Source of the DNA: Cinclus cinclus
Taxonomy: Eukaryota; Chordata; Aves; Passeriformes; Cinclidae
DNA: 64,000 nt
NCBI RefSeq assembly: GCF_963662255.1
Contig: NC_085047.1
Span: 105,828,181-105,892,180 of the forward strand
Reading direction: 5' to 3'
Part shown: in pieces, positions 36,430-50,306 of the stretch
How the letters are laid out: every line of letters starts with the position of its first letter
Position numbering within the stretch: the stretch's first letter is position 1
Notes under the pieces: generated by a model
Databases searched by the model: none
The model's input: only the letters and a program-made list of their open reading frames with translations
Told to the model about the DNA's origin: nothing
Made by a program: the position numbers and the translations under genes

Positions 36430-36915
36430 AAGAGCCACTGATAATTCATTGGTGGTTCAGCAGGTTCAGAGCCCACTCTGAGGCCAGGACTTTTCAGTGT
36501 CTCGTGTTCAGCCAGTGAGGGGTAGCATGAGCAGCTGGGGGGAAGGAGCATGGGCAGGGCAGCTGACCCAAAATGGCCAAAGGAATATTCCACACCATAG
36601 AACATGATGCCAAAACAATCAGCAGGGGGCAGCTGGCTGGGAGGGGTTGATTACTGCTGGGGACTAGGCTGAGCATCAATCAGTGAGTGGTAGGCAATTG
36701 CATTGTTCACCACATGTTTTTCATGGGGTTTATTCCTGTCTCTTTCTCCTTTCCATTACAATTATAATTTAACTTAAAATAATAATTATAATTTTTATTA
36801 TATTTTAGTTAAATCCAACTATTAAACTGCTCTGAATTTAAGCCATGAATATTTACTTTTATTTCCACTCAGGACTGGGAGTGGTATCTATTTGCTGGCT
36901 GGGGCTAAACCAACA
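36430..36915 (-). mobile_element. ERVL-like solo LTR, diverged subfamily
   Basis: The right end TGCTGGCTGGGGCTAAACCA followed by ACA matches the family start in reverse. Middle hallmarks are GCAGCTGACCCAAAATGGCC, AAAGGAATATTCCACACCAT, and GTGGTAGGCAATTGCATTGT. An AT-rich expansion (ATAATTATAATTTTTATTAT) sits where a related subfamily carries ATTATT repeats. It is more diverged than the copy at 34.9 kb and belongs to a different subfamily. The left boundary is approximate. Confidence 0.8.
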
Positions 36916-39900
36916 ATGAAGTTGGCCCTCTTTGGTGAAGGTTCACACTGCCAGGTCATTATCAGCTTTATTGTTTACCTGGTCTTTTTTGTCAAAACTA
37001 ATTCCTAGCCAGTCTGCCTTGGCTTGTACTGATGAATAAGGCTATTTGTCCTATTGAGCTTTGCATTCTCCCTTCTTGTATTTTTTGTATGCCTTTTTAT
37101 TTCTTGTTTTAAAAATTATTTATTGTTGAGGTCGCTTCAGGTAGCAATGAACCATTTCTCCCATTTTGATATGAGCTGTGAGCTGGGTGAGGGTGCACAC
37201 CATTCTATCACCCAGGTTGTTAGCAAAGATTATTTGCTGCAATACATATCCATAAACTGGATGCCATTTGTACATTGAACCAGTGATGAAAATAAGCTTT
37301 CAACCTGAGAGTTTAGCCAGTTTTGCACTTATTTATCAGCCTGTATTTCACTGAGTTGGCTGTGTGAATACTAGTGAAGACCATGCTGAAAACCTGTCCA
37401 AGGCCTTTCAGTACAGACTTCTCAGGTAGGGCCTATGGAGAAAAAGCTTATCGAAGTAATGATGACCATGACAGTCCTTTACTGGAATTGATCTTTATAA
37501 AATTATCTATATGTATCATGAGTAGATCAGCTTCGCTGTGGAAAATAAGTAAAAAATGCATATAAGGATACTTACAAAGATAAATATTTCCAGTATCACA
37601 AACTGCACAAGAACCTCCTGTTCATAGTATGCCAAATTACTACCTAAGAAAGAATATATTTGACTATAAAAAGCAAAAATAGAAGTCTTATCATGCTGCT
37701 TTTCTTCCAGTAGTGATTCAAAACTAGAATATATACCGATAATCTGCCGTTAGAAGTGTCATCACTCAAAAACATTCTGAAAGGGTTAAAGACAGCAATT
37801 TTGTAGCTGTTCTGCAATGCTACAGTCATGAAAAAGAGAGAGAGCAGAACAGAATATATTATTTAAGACATTAGGTGTTAAGTACCTAGCCCACATTTTT
37901 TCTCTGTAATCACACTGTATTTTATGTCTGCTACATGAAAAACACAGTGGCAAATGTACCAAATGTCTTTATATTCCAAGTAGGTAAATGGTCTGTTTTG
38001 CAAGTGAAAATGAGTGTTCATGCTTCACTTACTACAAAATACTATGCCAGTAGATAATGAGAGAGGAAATGAAAGAGAAAATAAATAAATAATACAGAAT
38101 AAAAAAAAAATCATAGAGCTTTTATTGATGAAATAGTCCTGCTAGTCCAGGTTAACACTATCTTCATGACTGGCATTTTAATAGAAGAAATCAACTTCCT
38201 AAATAACATTTCATTGTGTATAACTCATTATCTATGAAACTTTCAATTTTTGTTTCTAAACAAATTGGGGCCCCTTTTTGGGCTACTGCAAACACTACAT
38301 TTTCATTTAAGTAGCCTGAATACATGGAAATAAGTCAGTTTATCTCAGTTAGGAATTTCTCTCACATACCTTTAGATTGTTTTGTTCTCCCCCCCCAGAA
38401 AAGATAAAATGCTTGGACCTGAGCCGAGAATAAATAGGAGACAAAATTTGGGTTAGTTTGTTTTCCCAAAAATAATAGAAGTTTCCATGGTTTTATTATT
38501 GAGAGTAGATATAAATAACAGCTACAGGTCATCTTTGCATTGTTTCACATTAAAAAATAAATTAATATTTTACAATAAAACACCTAGTAAGAGTTTTGAT
38601 ATAAATCACTCAAATAGCCTGATGCAAGGCAAGAAAGACTACACTGGCTTGAAAAGGTTGGGTAAAGCCTGACATTTTCCCCAAAATGGGGAAAATTTGT
38701 AACAGAAAAAGAAAAACAAACCATTAGAGCAAGAAAAAGGACTCCACAACATCACATGAGAGCAAATAAAGTCAGGACATATAAATAGAAGAACTTGTCT
38801 GATAAGTCTGAAAAAGAAAAAAAACAACAAACCAACAAACTACAACCATCAGGTTATAGTTAGACTGAAATTTGATTATGGTATATATCAAGTAAGACTC
38901 ATATCATAATAGATGCATATAGAACCCAAATCAAAACCTTACATGAAATCAAACTTAGAAAAACTAAAAGTATCTCTGACTCTGAAAATCTCTTTTTTAT
39001 TTTAATATGGAGACCAAAAAATGAGCTAGGAAACTCAGCAGTTGAAAGAGTAAAATGGATTTATTTATGTTCCAACAGAAAACAGAATCTACAAAGCTTA
39101 TGCCAGATCTATGTTCATGTAAATCAAGTAGAATCAGAAATTCTTCAGAAGACTTTTTCGGATCTTAAAAGGGGATATACAGAATGGAGACAGATTAGAA
39201 ACCTTGTAAAAGACAGCTGGCACAAGGCATTAGACAAAAACTAATGGGAAACATTTTTTCTGCTTTTCAATTGAACATTAAATAAGGTGAGTTCTGAAAT
39301 GGCACTTTTGTAATGAAATGAACACCATTTGCATTGATTCTACAATAGACTGAGAGCATCCAAAAGCTTGTAGTGCTTTGATGATTGTCAGAGGCTTTTA
39401 TAGAAAAATGTTTTATCATGCGTTTGATCAATGGCTAGATCCCTGAAATTCACCCTTGTAAATAGCCAAAATCAGCAAATTCAAAACAGATCTTGTAAAA
39501 AACCCAAGTTCAACTGAACTAAGGAAAATCAGAGCATTTCTGTGTTCGGGTCACTAGTCCAGGAGTGGGAAGAGTTCCTTATCTGCTAGGTTATCTTCTG
39601 TGACCTTGCCAAATTCACTCAGACCAAATCCATGCAAGGCTGTGGGTAGAATTTAAGCATCAAAAGTTGAAATCCTCAAAAATTCTGCTTATTTGATAGC
39701 CAAAGACAGAAGAATTTAACATAAAATACACTTGAATATTAAAATTATCCCCTTTTACCTCTGGATATACTCCAAAGTGTCTCATCCTGGAGAACATTTG
39801 AACTATTTTGGGTACTTACTGTATTTCCCACTGGAATTAAAAAATGTTAAGGATGACAATGCAATCAAAACAAGGGGCCTATGAAGTGTTAGGAATGAGC

Positions 39901-40470
39901 AATAATGCAATATGGGAGATACACAGACTTATGTTAAACAAGGATTACATCACATGAAATTCATGTTTGTGCAATATAATCTTTTACTTATGCAAAAGTA
40001 GATAGACATGAGAAGTCAGTGCAGGCAATAGCATTAAATAGTTAATATTTGTCTAGAAAAATAAATGAGGTACACACGCTGTACCTCACCTCTCACCTTT
40101 GAAGGCAATTATGAAATTCACATATAGCACAGAAAAATGATATGGTGTTGGCACAAAGCAGTCTTTATGCCAACACATTACCAGAAATAACATCAAAAGT
40201 TAAAGGTTTTTCCAAAAAGAAATTGTAGAGAAGCAGGAAGAAAGACTAAATTATCCAGTCTGCTTCTGTTTCAGGACCTTGAATTCTCCAACTTCATTTT
40301 ACCTTCAAAAGGCCTCTGCTGCTTCTATGACATATTTATAATAGCAAGATCTTAGCATATCTATTAATCAGTGGCAGTTTTTACGGAGAAAATTTATCAA
40401 TGTGTACCATGAATCATCATGATCAGAAACTATTCTAACAACCTTCAGCTATTAAGCAAGATTTCAAGTT

Positions 40471-40544
40471 ATATATATACGTGTGTGTGTATATATAAAT
40501 ACATATCTCACATATACATATATATATCGCACATATATAGAGAT
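40471..40544. repeat. AT/GT-rich simple-sequence tract
   Basis: Alternating ATATAT, GTGTGT and CATATA stretches with interruptions. It is a degraded compound dinucleotide repeat. Confidence 0.8.
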
Positions 40545-43500
40545 AGGCGTGGAATGTCAAGCAGATCAATGATAATTAATTTGTACAGTCTAGGAAATTA
40601 TAACTATCTACCGCAGGCAATCAAAGATTTCTTTAATAATTGCACTGGAACCTGTTTTTCAAGCAATTAGAATTTAGTTGCCAGCAAACATCTTAGATTA
40701 AAAGAAATGGCATTTTAAAATTACATGAATAAAAATTAAATGGAAATTAAGACTACCGTTGTCTAATAGGCAATCAGGAACACAGGAAGATACAAATTCC
40801 CAGGACTACTGGAATAAGTTTAGTTCTGGATTTCCCAAGTTCTTTCAGTAATTTGAAGTGATATCATGGGAGTGATCTTGGATGTACTGATTATCAGGAG
40901 TTTCAGCGCCTTCTGTAGGGATTCTGAATGTTCTGTACCTAGGGAGGTAAGTCTATGGGACAACAAGTTTCTTTTCAAATCCTAGAAGTGTATAAATCAG
41001 AGAACGTACAGAAAACATTTTCCATTCTGATGTTATTTGCTGCTGGGGACTTACAATCCTAGTAGTCAGTGTTGGAAATCTATAATGTGTGGCAATATGT
41101 TATCAACGGATAATTGAGCTTGAATATTATTTATTGATATTAAACTTGACATTCAAAAGGATAAGCCTCAGATATTATGTTAAATACATTGTCCCATAGG
41201 ATGCTTTGAATATTTTTTTTTAATTTAATGCGCTATTAGTATCAATGCAGCAGACATAAATTTAAGAAAAAATCCTAATGAGATTTGGGTGGGTTTAGAT
41301 AATTCTCCAGTGGATTTATTATCTTAGAAAAGTGGTGTTCTAAGGCATTTTGATGACTCAGGGGATCATCAACAAAACAGAGTTTCTCTCATATCTTGGT
41401 TTCCAAACCATTTCATGTTAGTGCCTGAAGTTAGCATACAATGACTATTTAAGGCCCATAAGAATTGAGCAGTATCCTTGCCTCCACTTGGAAAAATATA
41501 TCTTCTGAAAATAAGAGAGATATAAGAAATTTAAGTATAGTCTGAGCTCTAGATGAAATATAGTGTTCTGGTGACAAATCTGACTGACAAAATACAGTCA
41601 AGTGATAAGACAATTTGGTTTTCCCAGGCTTTAGTTCCTCTAGATGGCAATTGTTCTGCTGCAGGGTTTTATTATGAATTAAATTAATTCTGATTTTGGA
41701 TGGACTGATGCTCATTAAGTTTTATATTTTTATAATCCCCAATTAGGGATTAGAATTTGTATGGAAAAAAGGCAAAACACTATACATGTTGCAGAAAGAA
41801 GAAAATAATTTTCCTGCTTCTAGAACAGAAGATTTTTCATCATACTGAACACTTACATAAATGGCTAACTGTGAACTCAGAGGAATCAGTCACACACCTA
41901 GAAGTTAAGCTATGAGAAAACATTTCCATTGGTGTAGTGAAGAAAATTAGTAATACACAAAGTTTTAAAGGAGAAAAAATTCTAAGTCCTCTATAAACAA
42001 AATCTAGATGTTTTTATAGATATAGATTTTTATGATAAAGATCAAGTAAGAATCCATCAGTCCCAGCTTCTGGTACTGCCCTGAGAGCTGCTTATGAAGG
42101 ACTTAACGTAGAGTAATGGTTGCACATTGATTATTGCTGTGTATGATGATTCAAAGTAAAGTCTTCAGACTCTTATAGATGTATTTCATTTATAAGCTCA
42201 TATTGTCTAACTGCTTTTTTGGGGAACAAGACAGAAAATGAAAGAAGGAAATGCAGGAGGATGCATTTGCAGGGATGTGAATTGTAACAGAAGATAAATA
42301 ATAATTTTTCAATTAAAACCATATACAAAATGGAACTGTAGATCAGGTTAAGCCATTAGACCTTAGATCAGCAATGTGAAAGAAACCACAGGGTTTCTTA
42401 TAATGAAGTTAAATGGATTTTGTTTTAATGTACATTTCCAGGACATGCTACTTCACAAGAAGGTGTTACAGATAAGGAAAAACAAGAAATTAATTCAAAA
42501 TATGATAATAAATAACTATTAACTATTTCCTTATACCCATAGTTTCTCTGGTCAGACATAAATTGTCAGAAAGCAAATTTTGTTTTGTTTACAATATCAA
42601 CAGAATGACTGGTGTTGGACACTCATGTCCTATCTCAGCTGATTCAGAATACCTTTTGCTATAAGTTTAATGAATAACACTCTGAGTCTCTTAAAATTTA
42701 AATTGTGATTTATACAAACCATCACCAAATCCTCATTTTTTCTATTGAATGGATTTCTGACTATGCCCTTTTTTTGAAAATATGTAAAAAATGCAGATAT
42801 AATCTGCAGATGGTCTGAGTCTTGCACCTTAGCAAAAGAAGCTTTTGTTTCCAATGGTTTAGAGGATAAATACTGACTTATACAGAGTTAATCACACAAC
42901 ACCTTTCTTGCTGGGAAAAAAACAGTCTCTTTCAAAATGCCAGTCTGACTTTCCCCAAACATGTGCATCAACATAACTCCTCTGAAAGTGAAAAGACTTT
43001 TAGGCACTTTTTGAGAACATAAAAAGAACCCACAAGCAAACTCACCAACCAAAAACAACCCAGAAACTATAACTCACATGTTTATGAATCATCTGAAGCA
43101 TTCTGTTCACCTGTTTTACTTATTTAATTTGTTAACTCCCAGTAAAAATGTTGAGTATGCCTCAATAAGTGCTAAAATGATCTAGAAGGCCAGCACTGAC
43201 ACCACACGAGCACCAATGGGAGAGATTTGTGCTATGATGAACTCAAATACCAAATAAAATTTAAAAGTCTGCCTCAGCATGGAAGGAAATAGACCAAGTG
43301 GCTGCTGTGATTAGGTGGTTTGAGAGCAATAGTTATCTTGAAATCTGCTCAGGGATTGAAAGCAAAATCTAACTACTTATGAATTTAGAGTGCAACCTGG
43401 AGATGTAGGAGATTGTCAGTACTAGTCTCAAGCAGCAAAGATATAAAAGCTGGTGGAACGCATTTTTTTCAAAGGGTACGTTTTTGAGGACTTTTGTCAC

Positions 43501-44321
43501 ATAGGTTAATATTTGGAAAATGGAAGGTTTTAATATTCTACTTAGCTTGATGGAGAATGGGGGCACTAACAAGGAACAGAAAGGACTATTCTAAGATGAG
43601 CACTGCACAAATATCACACTATCAAATTTCATGGTGCTCTTCATTTGTTTCACATGTGATAAGCAGAAGAATTGACAAGAAAAAATGAAGACACCCACAA
43701 AACTGCTGCTCAGAGATACATTGTAGAATTGTTAATATAACACCAAAACGAGAGAGAAATCAGAAAGGAACATTTTTTCAGGAATGAGTGCAATACAATA
43801 TTAAATGTACTTACTGTGTCGCCATAATATTTTCTCTAGGACTCCGTCTCTGAGTTGCCCCCTCAGAACAATTAAATTTTGTCAAAAACTGCAACACAAA
43901 TAATGAGTTAAAACAAGTCTTTTTAAATCCCTCTTTAATTAGGTAAAGCACAACAGCAAGTGCTGAATTGAAATTGTTAATACTGATAAAGTTCATGCTT
44001 TGCTTTACAGTGACCTTAGGTGTGTGAAAGATATTTATGGCCATAAAACATTTATTGTAAGGGGTGAGGGGCAAAGGATTGTGCTGAGTCCTGAGAACAC
44101 CCCAAGGGAGAGCTCCAGGGCAGCCAGGAGTGGGGAATGGTGTCACTTCCCTTGACTGACTGATGTCTCAGCCATTCCTGGAATAGTAATGGGAGAAAGA
44201 TCCAGAAGTCTGAGACCTTCATGTCTTCATGTCATGTATTGCAACTCCAGTCAGTCTGAGCATACATTTCTTCATGCTGACTGGGATTTATGTGCCCTGG
44301 TAAACCTTGAAAGCTTTTTGA

Positions 44322-44369
44322 TTTTTTTTTTTTGTTTTTTTGTTTTGTTTTGTTTTCTTTTGTTTTCCA
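44322..44369. repeat. T-rich tract with (TTTTG)n
   Basis: A run of 12 T, then TTTTG-type units, ending in TTTTCCAG. It doubles as the polypyrimidine tract of the splice-acceptor-like site at 44370. Confidence 0.85.
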
Positions 44370-44370
44370 G

Positions 44371-44516
44371 GACACATACATAAAATCAGCTGTCTCAGGG
44401 GCAAGATATTTTCAAAATAGAAATGAGAACATCTTTTTTAGACTGCTGGTAACATTTTGTGATTTACTCTACATCCAACCTGACAGTGCTCTCTTAGCTT
44501 CATTAGAGAATGACAG
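44371..44516 (+). other. Possible internal exon (146 nt)
   Basis: A very strong acceptor-like tract (T-rich, ending TTTTGTTTTCCAG at 44370) is followed by 146 nt open in phase 0, then AATGACAG with GTGATTACA at 44517 as donor. The frame closes at TGA just inside the would-be intron. The peptide includes the segment IFFRLLVTFCDLLYIQPDSA and looks protein-like, but I do not recognise it. The next acceptor is only 57 bp on, shorter than nearly all vertebrate introns, which argues for caution. Confidence 0.22.
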
Positions 44517-44573
44517 GTGATTACACCATTACCTTTCTGAAAACAATATCCCACTTTGTTTCTCTCTGAACAG

Positions 44574-44660
44574 CACAATGCCTTACCTGATGAGAAGGGA
44601 AAGGTTAAATGAAGACACTGGTCCTACTTTGAGGGTTTGGAGAGTCTGGATTCACGACTG
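44574..44660 (+). other. Possible second exon (87 nt)
   Basis: The tract CTTTGTTTCTCTCTGAACAG ends at 44573, and GTAATC at 44661 is an acceptable donor. The 87 nt keep the frame of the 146-nt segment when joined (phase 2 to phase 2) and stay open throughout. This is consistent with a two-exon module, yet both signals are common and no known protein is suggested. Confidence 0.17.
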
Positions 44661-46302
44661 GTAATCTATCTCCACACAGATAGGGCACACTGCCAACATC
44701 TCTTTTGATGGTCTTCAGGCTTTGCTCAGTCCACAGTAGACATTTGTTTCCATCTTCTTATCTTCAAATACTGTCACAACCATGCACATTCCCAGCTATA
44801 GAAAAGCAGTCTTACGAATCAGATTGACATAACTCAGTTCTGCACCTTCCTTATTAACCATGTGATCACTGGCCCAGCTATTTCCAGGTATTATGTTCAA
44901 TTCTTAGAGGCAGAATAAGAAATCCAGTATAAATTATTCAAGCTCTTTTTTTTTTCAATGTATAAAATACTGATTGATTACTGACAGATCACAGACCCCC
45001 TTCACACCTCTATACTGACTGTATCTCCGAACCAAGCTGAGGTAAGCTCTGCATTTCTAAGTAGCCATTTCTTTTTATGAATTATTGACTTCCTGTCTTA
45101 TATTTAATCATGCTTCAGGGTATCATTTTCACCTCTTACTGCTTTCTCTATTGTTCAATTTTTTTATATGTCACTTTCTCCCTTGTTCTTCCATTTTCCT
45201 TCCATTTAGTTTTTTGCTACAGCTTTTTTGTTTTAATTAGCTTGAAGAACTTTAAAGAATTTATTTTTCTCCCCTTCATATATAGTCTCATTTCCTTGTA
45301 TTGTTTCTTGTTTGTAATCATCTAGATGGTGACAGACAAACGTTGGCATTACATTAATGGCTGAGCAGAAGTTTTCTAATATAAAATTTGAGGAGTCCAG
45401 TGTAGATTATTTCATTAGAAAGATAGCATTTAAAGAAGGTATTTATTAGAAGATTTGTCTTTACGCTTCCTATTGTCAATAACCTGATACGGGAATTCAA
45501 GGCAAATCATCTTACTGATGCCATGAACTGCCATGTATTTTTCATTAACCAGAAATGGCCTGAATTCAATCATAGTCCTTAAACATGAAATGATTCCACT
45601 TAGAAGTCCAGATGGACTGTGCCTGCTGCTTTCATGGAAGCACTGCTGCTGGCTGATGCAAATATTCAGCAAGATTCCTGGAGTGGCTTGTGAAAGTCTG
45701 ATATTGCACATTAGATCTTCTTTGCCCAAAGTGTCCCCACCGCAAACATAGAAAACATAGCCCTGTAGGTTATTTGTAGAAATGTCACATATCTTGTTAA
45801 AAATACTTGTTTAGACCAATCTTCAAAATTGTCCTTATTTTCTCACTTCTGCGTCTATTTATTCTCTTGGTTTTTGTCCTTTTCTGTTTGTCTAGAAAAC
45901 CTTTTTTTGGTTCTCATTGTCATATTGTTTCTTTCTCTCATCATCTTCACATTTGAACTTCGTGTTTTTTTGTTTTGTTTTGTTTTTCTTTTAAATCATT
46001 GCACAGAGTTTTAAAGAATCATATTTTACCTTGACATATCACTGTAAACATAACGTTTCTCTCATGTCAACATCTGGCTATGTCTTTTTTTCCTGAGTCA
46101 GCCAGAAAAGTCAAGCTGGTGAAAAGAGGGGATAAGAAATAAATGAGATCTTTAAGCAAAAAACACTGTCATGTTTAGAAAGAATTTGCCTAGCTCCTGG
46201 GATAAATATCAATGTTATTATAAATAGTCATATTGTTCTCATGAGAAATAACTCTAAAATTACCAAATAAAACCTACTGTCATTATCTTTTACATTACAA
46301 AA

Positions 46303-46418
46303 CTTCTCCCTCCCTGTCTCACTCACTTTCCCCTTCCCCCTTTCTCCTTTCCTTTTTCCCCTCTCCCCTACATTTTCCCCTGTTTCCATCTCTCCTCCTC
46401 CAACTTCTCTTCTCCCCA
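46303..46418. repeat. Polypyrimidine tract
   Basis: About 115 bp of almost pure C/T (CTTCCCCCTTTCTCCTTTCC and similar) with few interruptions. It is an irregular sequence, not a tandem array. It may have arisen by slippage or be an old degraded repeat. Confidence 0.8.
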
Positions 46419-49400
46419 TTGTTCCACATCCAGTTGACTCAATTGTTTTTTTTTTTACTTTTACCCTTTTGCAAAGTTTACAGTGTTGTTCTGTGTGTAG
46501 CAGAGTTTATATACTCACTTTTTATCTGTCATTTCCTTTAGCTCTGTGCTAGCCTTCCAGTGGGCTAGTTGTGCATCTGATCTAATAAGTGCTCCATAAC
46601 ATTGATGTCTTTCCCTTGTTGTCCTCATGCCCTTTTTGATATCATGGCTTCATGGGGAGAGCAACTCTGCTTGAATCTTTGCATTTTTCTGCTGGTGATA
46701 TTTTGTTAAATGTTGTTTAGTGATTTTTTTGAATTGCTTTGACTTTGATGATATTCTGAGTACATCCCTCTCCTTGACATAGTGCTTTTATCAGAAAAGT
46801 TCAGGGTTTTTTTCACCAGCTTTTTCACCTGGACTTATCACAAGGTTCTGTTTCTCTGTTCATCTTTCTTCTAAACTTTTCCTTTTTCTACTTAGTACTG
46901 TTGTCAAACATTTTGTCTAAATTGTTGAAGTTTCTGCCATTTGATCTGTGGCCCTCATATGCTCAGTGTTAGCTTGGTCTCTGTGGCCTGCAGCATTTGT
47001 CAGTGGGTATGGTTTTTGATTCTTTATTCTCAACCTTTTATTGTATGACTGTGTGTTCACATGGCAAGCTGAGAAGCTTTTGGACAAAGTCTGAGGAGAG
47101 GTTTTAGTCCTAAAGAATGCATCTCAGAAGTAGAAGAATGAATGAGCAGATTCTGAACTCTTCTAAACAGATTAAGTGCAGGGAAATATGATGATGATGA
47201 CTGTGGTGGTGATAGGTAAAGAGATGGTTGGAAGTCAAACGACACCCTAGACTGAGAAACTAATTGCGATAAATATGTATATCTAAGGAACAAGAAAAAT
47301 ATTTGATGGGGTTCAGAGGGTGGAGATATGGGGAGGAATAAACATGGAATTAAAGTGTAATTCCTGCTACTATTGGTATCATTTCTGCTGCAATGCCTGA
47401 ATTCATCTCTTGTGGGTTACTGGGCAACAACTTGGCATCTTCAGTACTAAGACACCCCAAACCACCACTGCTGAAATGTATTTTCTCATCAGGCCAGGTC
47501 GACTGGACAAAAGGTTTTGGATAGTTCCGTTCAATTTGCTGCCCAGGAAGGGATTCTACCATGAGCAGTATGAATTTGTGACCTCACACAGGCCTTGTAG
47601 AAAACTGGCAGGACTCTGTCAATTTATTCAATTCTACCATATGTTCAAAATATTTTCCATTTTTGCCCCCCTTTAAAAATGTGGAAATACTCTGCAGTCA
47701 TCAGTTGCTGTGGAAGTAGATTTTTTTCCCATAGAACTTATGCACACAAAAATATACTGTCTTGGTAGTTTATCAGGAGCTGCTAGGTGATTACACAGGA
47801 GGTTGTAAGTTTTAACTGCTGTTACACTTCACAGAACCACTCCATTTTTTCTCATGGGTAGTACCTATTAGCCATTATGTATTATTCAGTCTTTCAGTGA
47901 TTATCTCTCAAGATATCAGAAAAATCCATTTTATCCAGGTGCAAAACCCCAACCCCTACTTTTAAAAACAGAACAATCACAGTACCCAAATTTTGCAGCT
48001 TTATTTTACAGCCTGGGTCATTAAATCAGCTTTCAGTAGTCCCTTCTGTTTCACAATTCTGATGAAGGTCTTATTCTACTATCTCACTTTTTCATGCCGC
48101 TTGGAGAAAAAAAATTATGCTAATAATAATTATGTTATTTAGGGTTATGAAGCATGGAACCTAAACCATTACAAACCTCACTGATCATCTAGCTCAGAAC
48201 TTAGAGAATGAAATAAGAATCACGGATTTATAAAGAGATGCTAAAATGTCATCAATAGTCCAAAAAATATATCTTTTCCAAAGTTACTGTGCTTTGATTT
48301 GAAAGAGGTGTTTAAAGCATAAGGTACGTACATTAGATAACTGCATTATAGGAACAAATACATAATACTGTTTTTTTAAAAACCTGTCTAACAAAATAAA
48401 AACTATCCAATAGAAATTAAACAGTTATTGATGCACCCCATCACGATGGTGTTGGCAATTATTGCACTTGCAAGTAGTCTTAGTGCTCACCATGCTCTAT
48501 AGATAAACATTATGCAGTCATGTGCATTGGCTGCAGATCAGGTGAGATGACAGAGTTTTTTAGGGGAAGAAATATTCTAGGAGCAGTATGGAAGTGAAAA
48601 ATCTTCAGCACCAAAGTGCTCAGCAGTTCTCTCCAGAACACACCCCTTTTATATTCATCCCTCTGCAAACAAGGTAAACATTGCCTGTGCTCTGGAATCT
48701 TGACCACTAACTGAGACTAGGCACAACAGGAAAGGTACAAATTGTTCAGAAGAAGTAGGCCAAATATTCAACTAAATACTGGGGGTTTATGATGTATATG
48801 TGCATAAATTATTCCTACAGGGCAACTGAATGAAACAATACACCACGCCCCTTAAGCTGAGTCTAAACTGTTTTGCAATTGATGGGTCAAAAAGGAAAGA
48901 ACCAGACAATATTTCTTGAAAATCTAGAACTTAGAAAACAGTGGGAAATTTGCATCAACCATGCAAATGTTACTCCAGACATCAGAATATAATAGCACTG
49001 TTAATAAGAAGACTTAAGTGGAAAAAACATCTTTAAGAATATGATTGGAGGGTGATTTTTTTATTTCACCTTTTTAGGTAACTCTGTTTCTTCCTTTGTC
49101 TGTTTGTGTATTTCTTTATTGGTTCTGTACAGAATGTTTTGGGACTGTTTTTTCATTGGTTTTGTAAGTATTGTTTTGGGCTGCTGCTTGCAGATGTTTC
49201 AATGCGAAGGCTGGATGGATTTTGTTTTATGGGCCAGGAGGAAATTGATGTTGGTTAGCTAAATCACACTATAGTAGTTGTGGGTGTGTAACATCACTCC
49301 ACAGCCATTCAGTTTTAGATTTCTAGATATAAGGTTATTGTATGAATATCTGGTACAGAGCTGTTATCACAAAGGCAGCATTATAACTGAAGGCAGATAA

Positions 49401-50273
49401 TATCATTCCTCTCATCTTTCACTGGCAATGTTCACTCTTTTCTTTATAAATATTAAACCTTTTACTTATGGTAGAAGTAACAAGACATTTAATCTTTCTC
49501 AATATGTAAAACTGACATGAGTTCAAAAGTTATATCACTGCAGCTGAGGAAAACTGCAGCTGCAATAACAGGGTAACCAGCCTTTGCTTATTTTTTTCTT
49601 TAAATATTTTTCTTTTTTTTTCTTTAAATTTTGTTTTAATCTTTTTTAAAGCTGATGCTAACAGGTCTTCCAAAAATGAGTTCACTGAATAAATACTTAC
49701 TGTAAGTATAGGCCCAAGTTTGCAAAATGTTTCAGCTTCTTAATAACTATTTATCTAAAACATTAGAGAGTTTTTAATTTTAAAAAGAAATCATAACTTT
49801 GCATATCACATTGGAAAGCTTAAATTGATTTTATTATGATAGAATGACCCAGTAGGCACACAGTAGGCTAGCTAGCTAGTAATCAAAAAAGAAACTGAAT
49901 ATTTGTACATGCTTCATCAAGCAATTATCACTGCGATTAATTTTTTAAGGAGAAAGGAATTTTAGGGAACAATGATTATTTAGAATGTATATAATTATGT
50001 CATGTAAAATAGATGGTTCTAGCACTGTGTAAGTTTACTATGTTTTAAAATCAATAACATTTATTAATGGACTAATCATATTTGCTCAGCCTTTTAGTCT
50101 GCAGTTAATTGTTTAAGGTCAGGGGAAATTCCAAGCCTCATAGAGTATTTTTCAAGTGATAGGTGTAACAAGTATAATAATCAACCTTTTATTTATTTTT
50201 ATTTTAACTTTTTTCTTTCCCTTTCTTTTAGTTGAAATGCTATTTTCTAGTATAGGTAGAAATAAAGCTGTGA

Positions 50274-50306
50274 GACAAAAGATTTGACAAAAGATTTGAC
50301 AAAAGA
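50274..50306. repeat. 12-bp tandem repeat
   Basis: Two exact copies of GACAAAAGATTT and most of a third. This is a small recent tandem duplication. Confidence 0.9.

Noticed and set aside
47350..47676. Overlapping open frames on both strands in a GC-richer patch
   Set aside because: The minus-strand peptide looks somewhat protein-like, but several frames on both strands are open at once, which points to local stop depletion. No convincing splice pair or known family.
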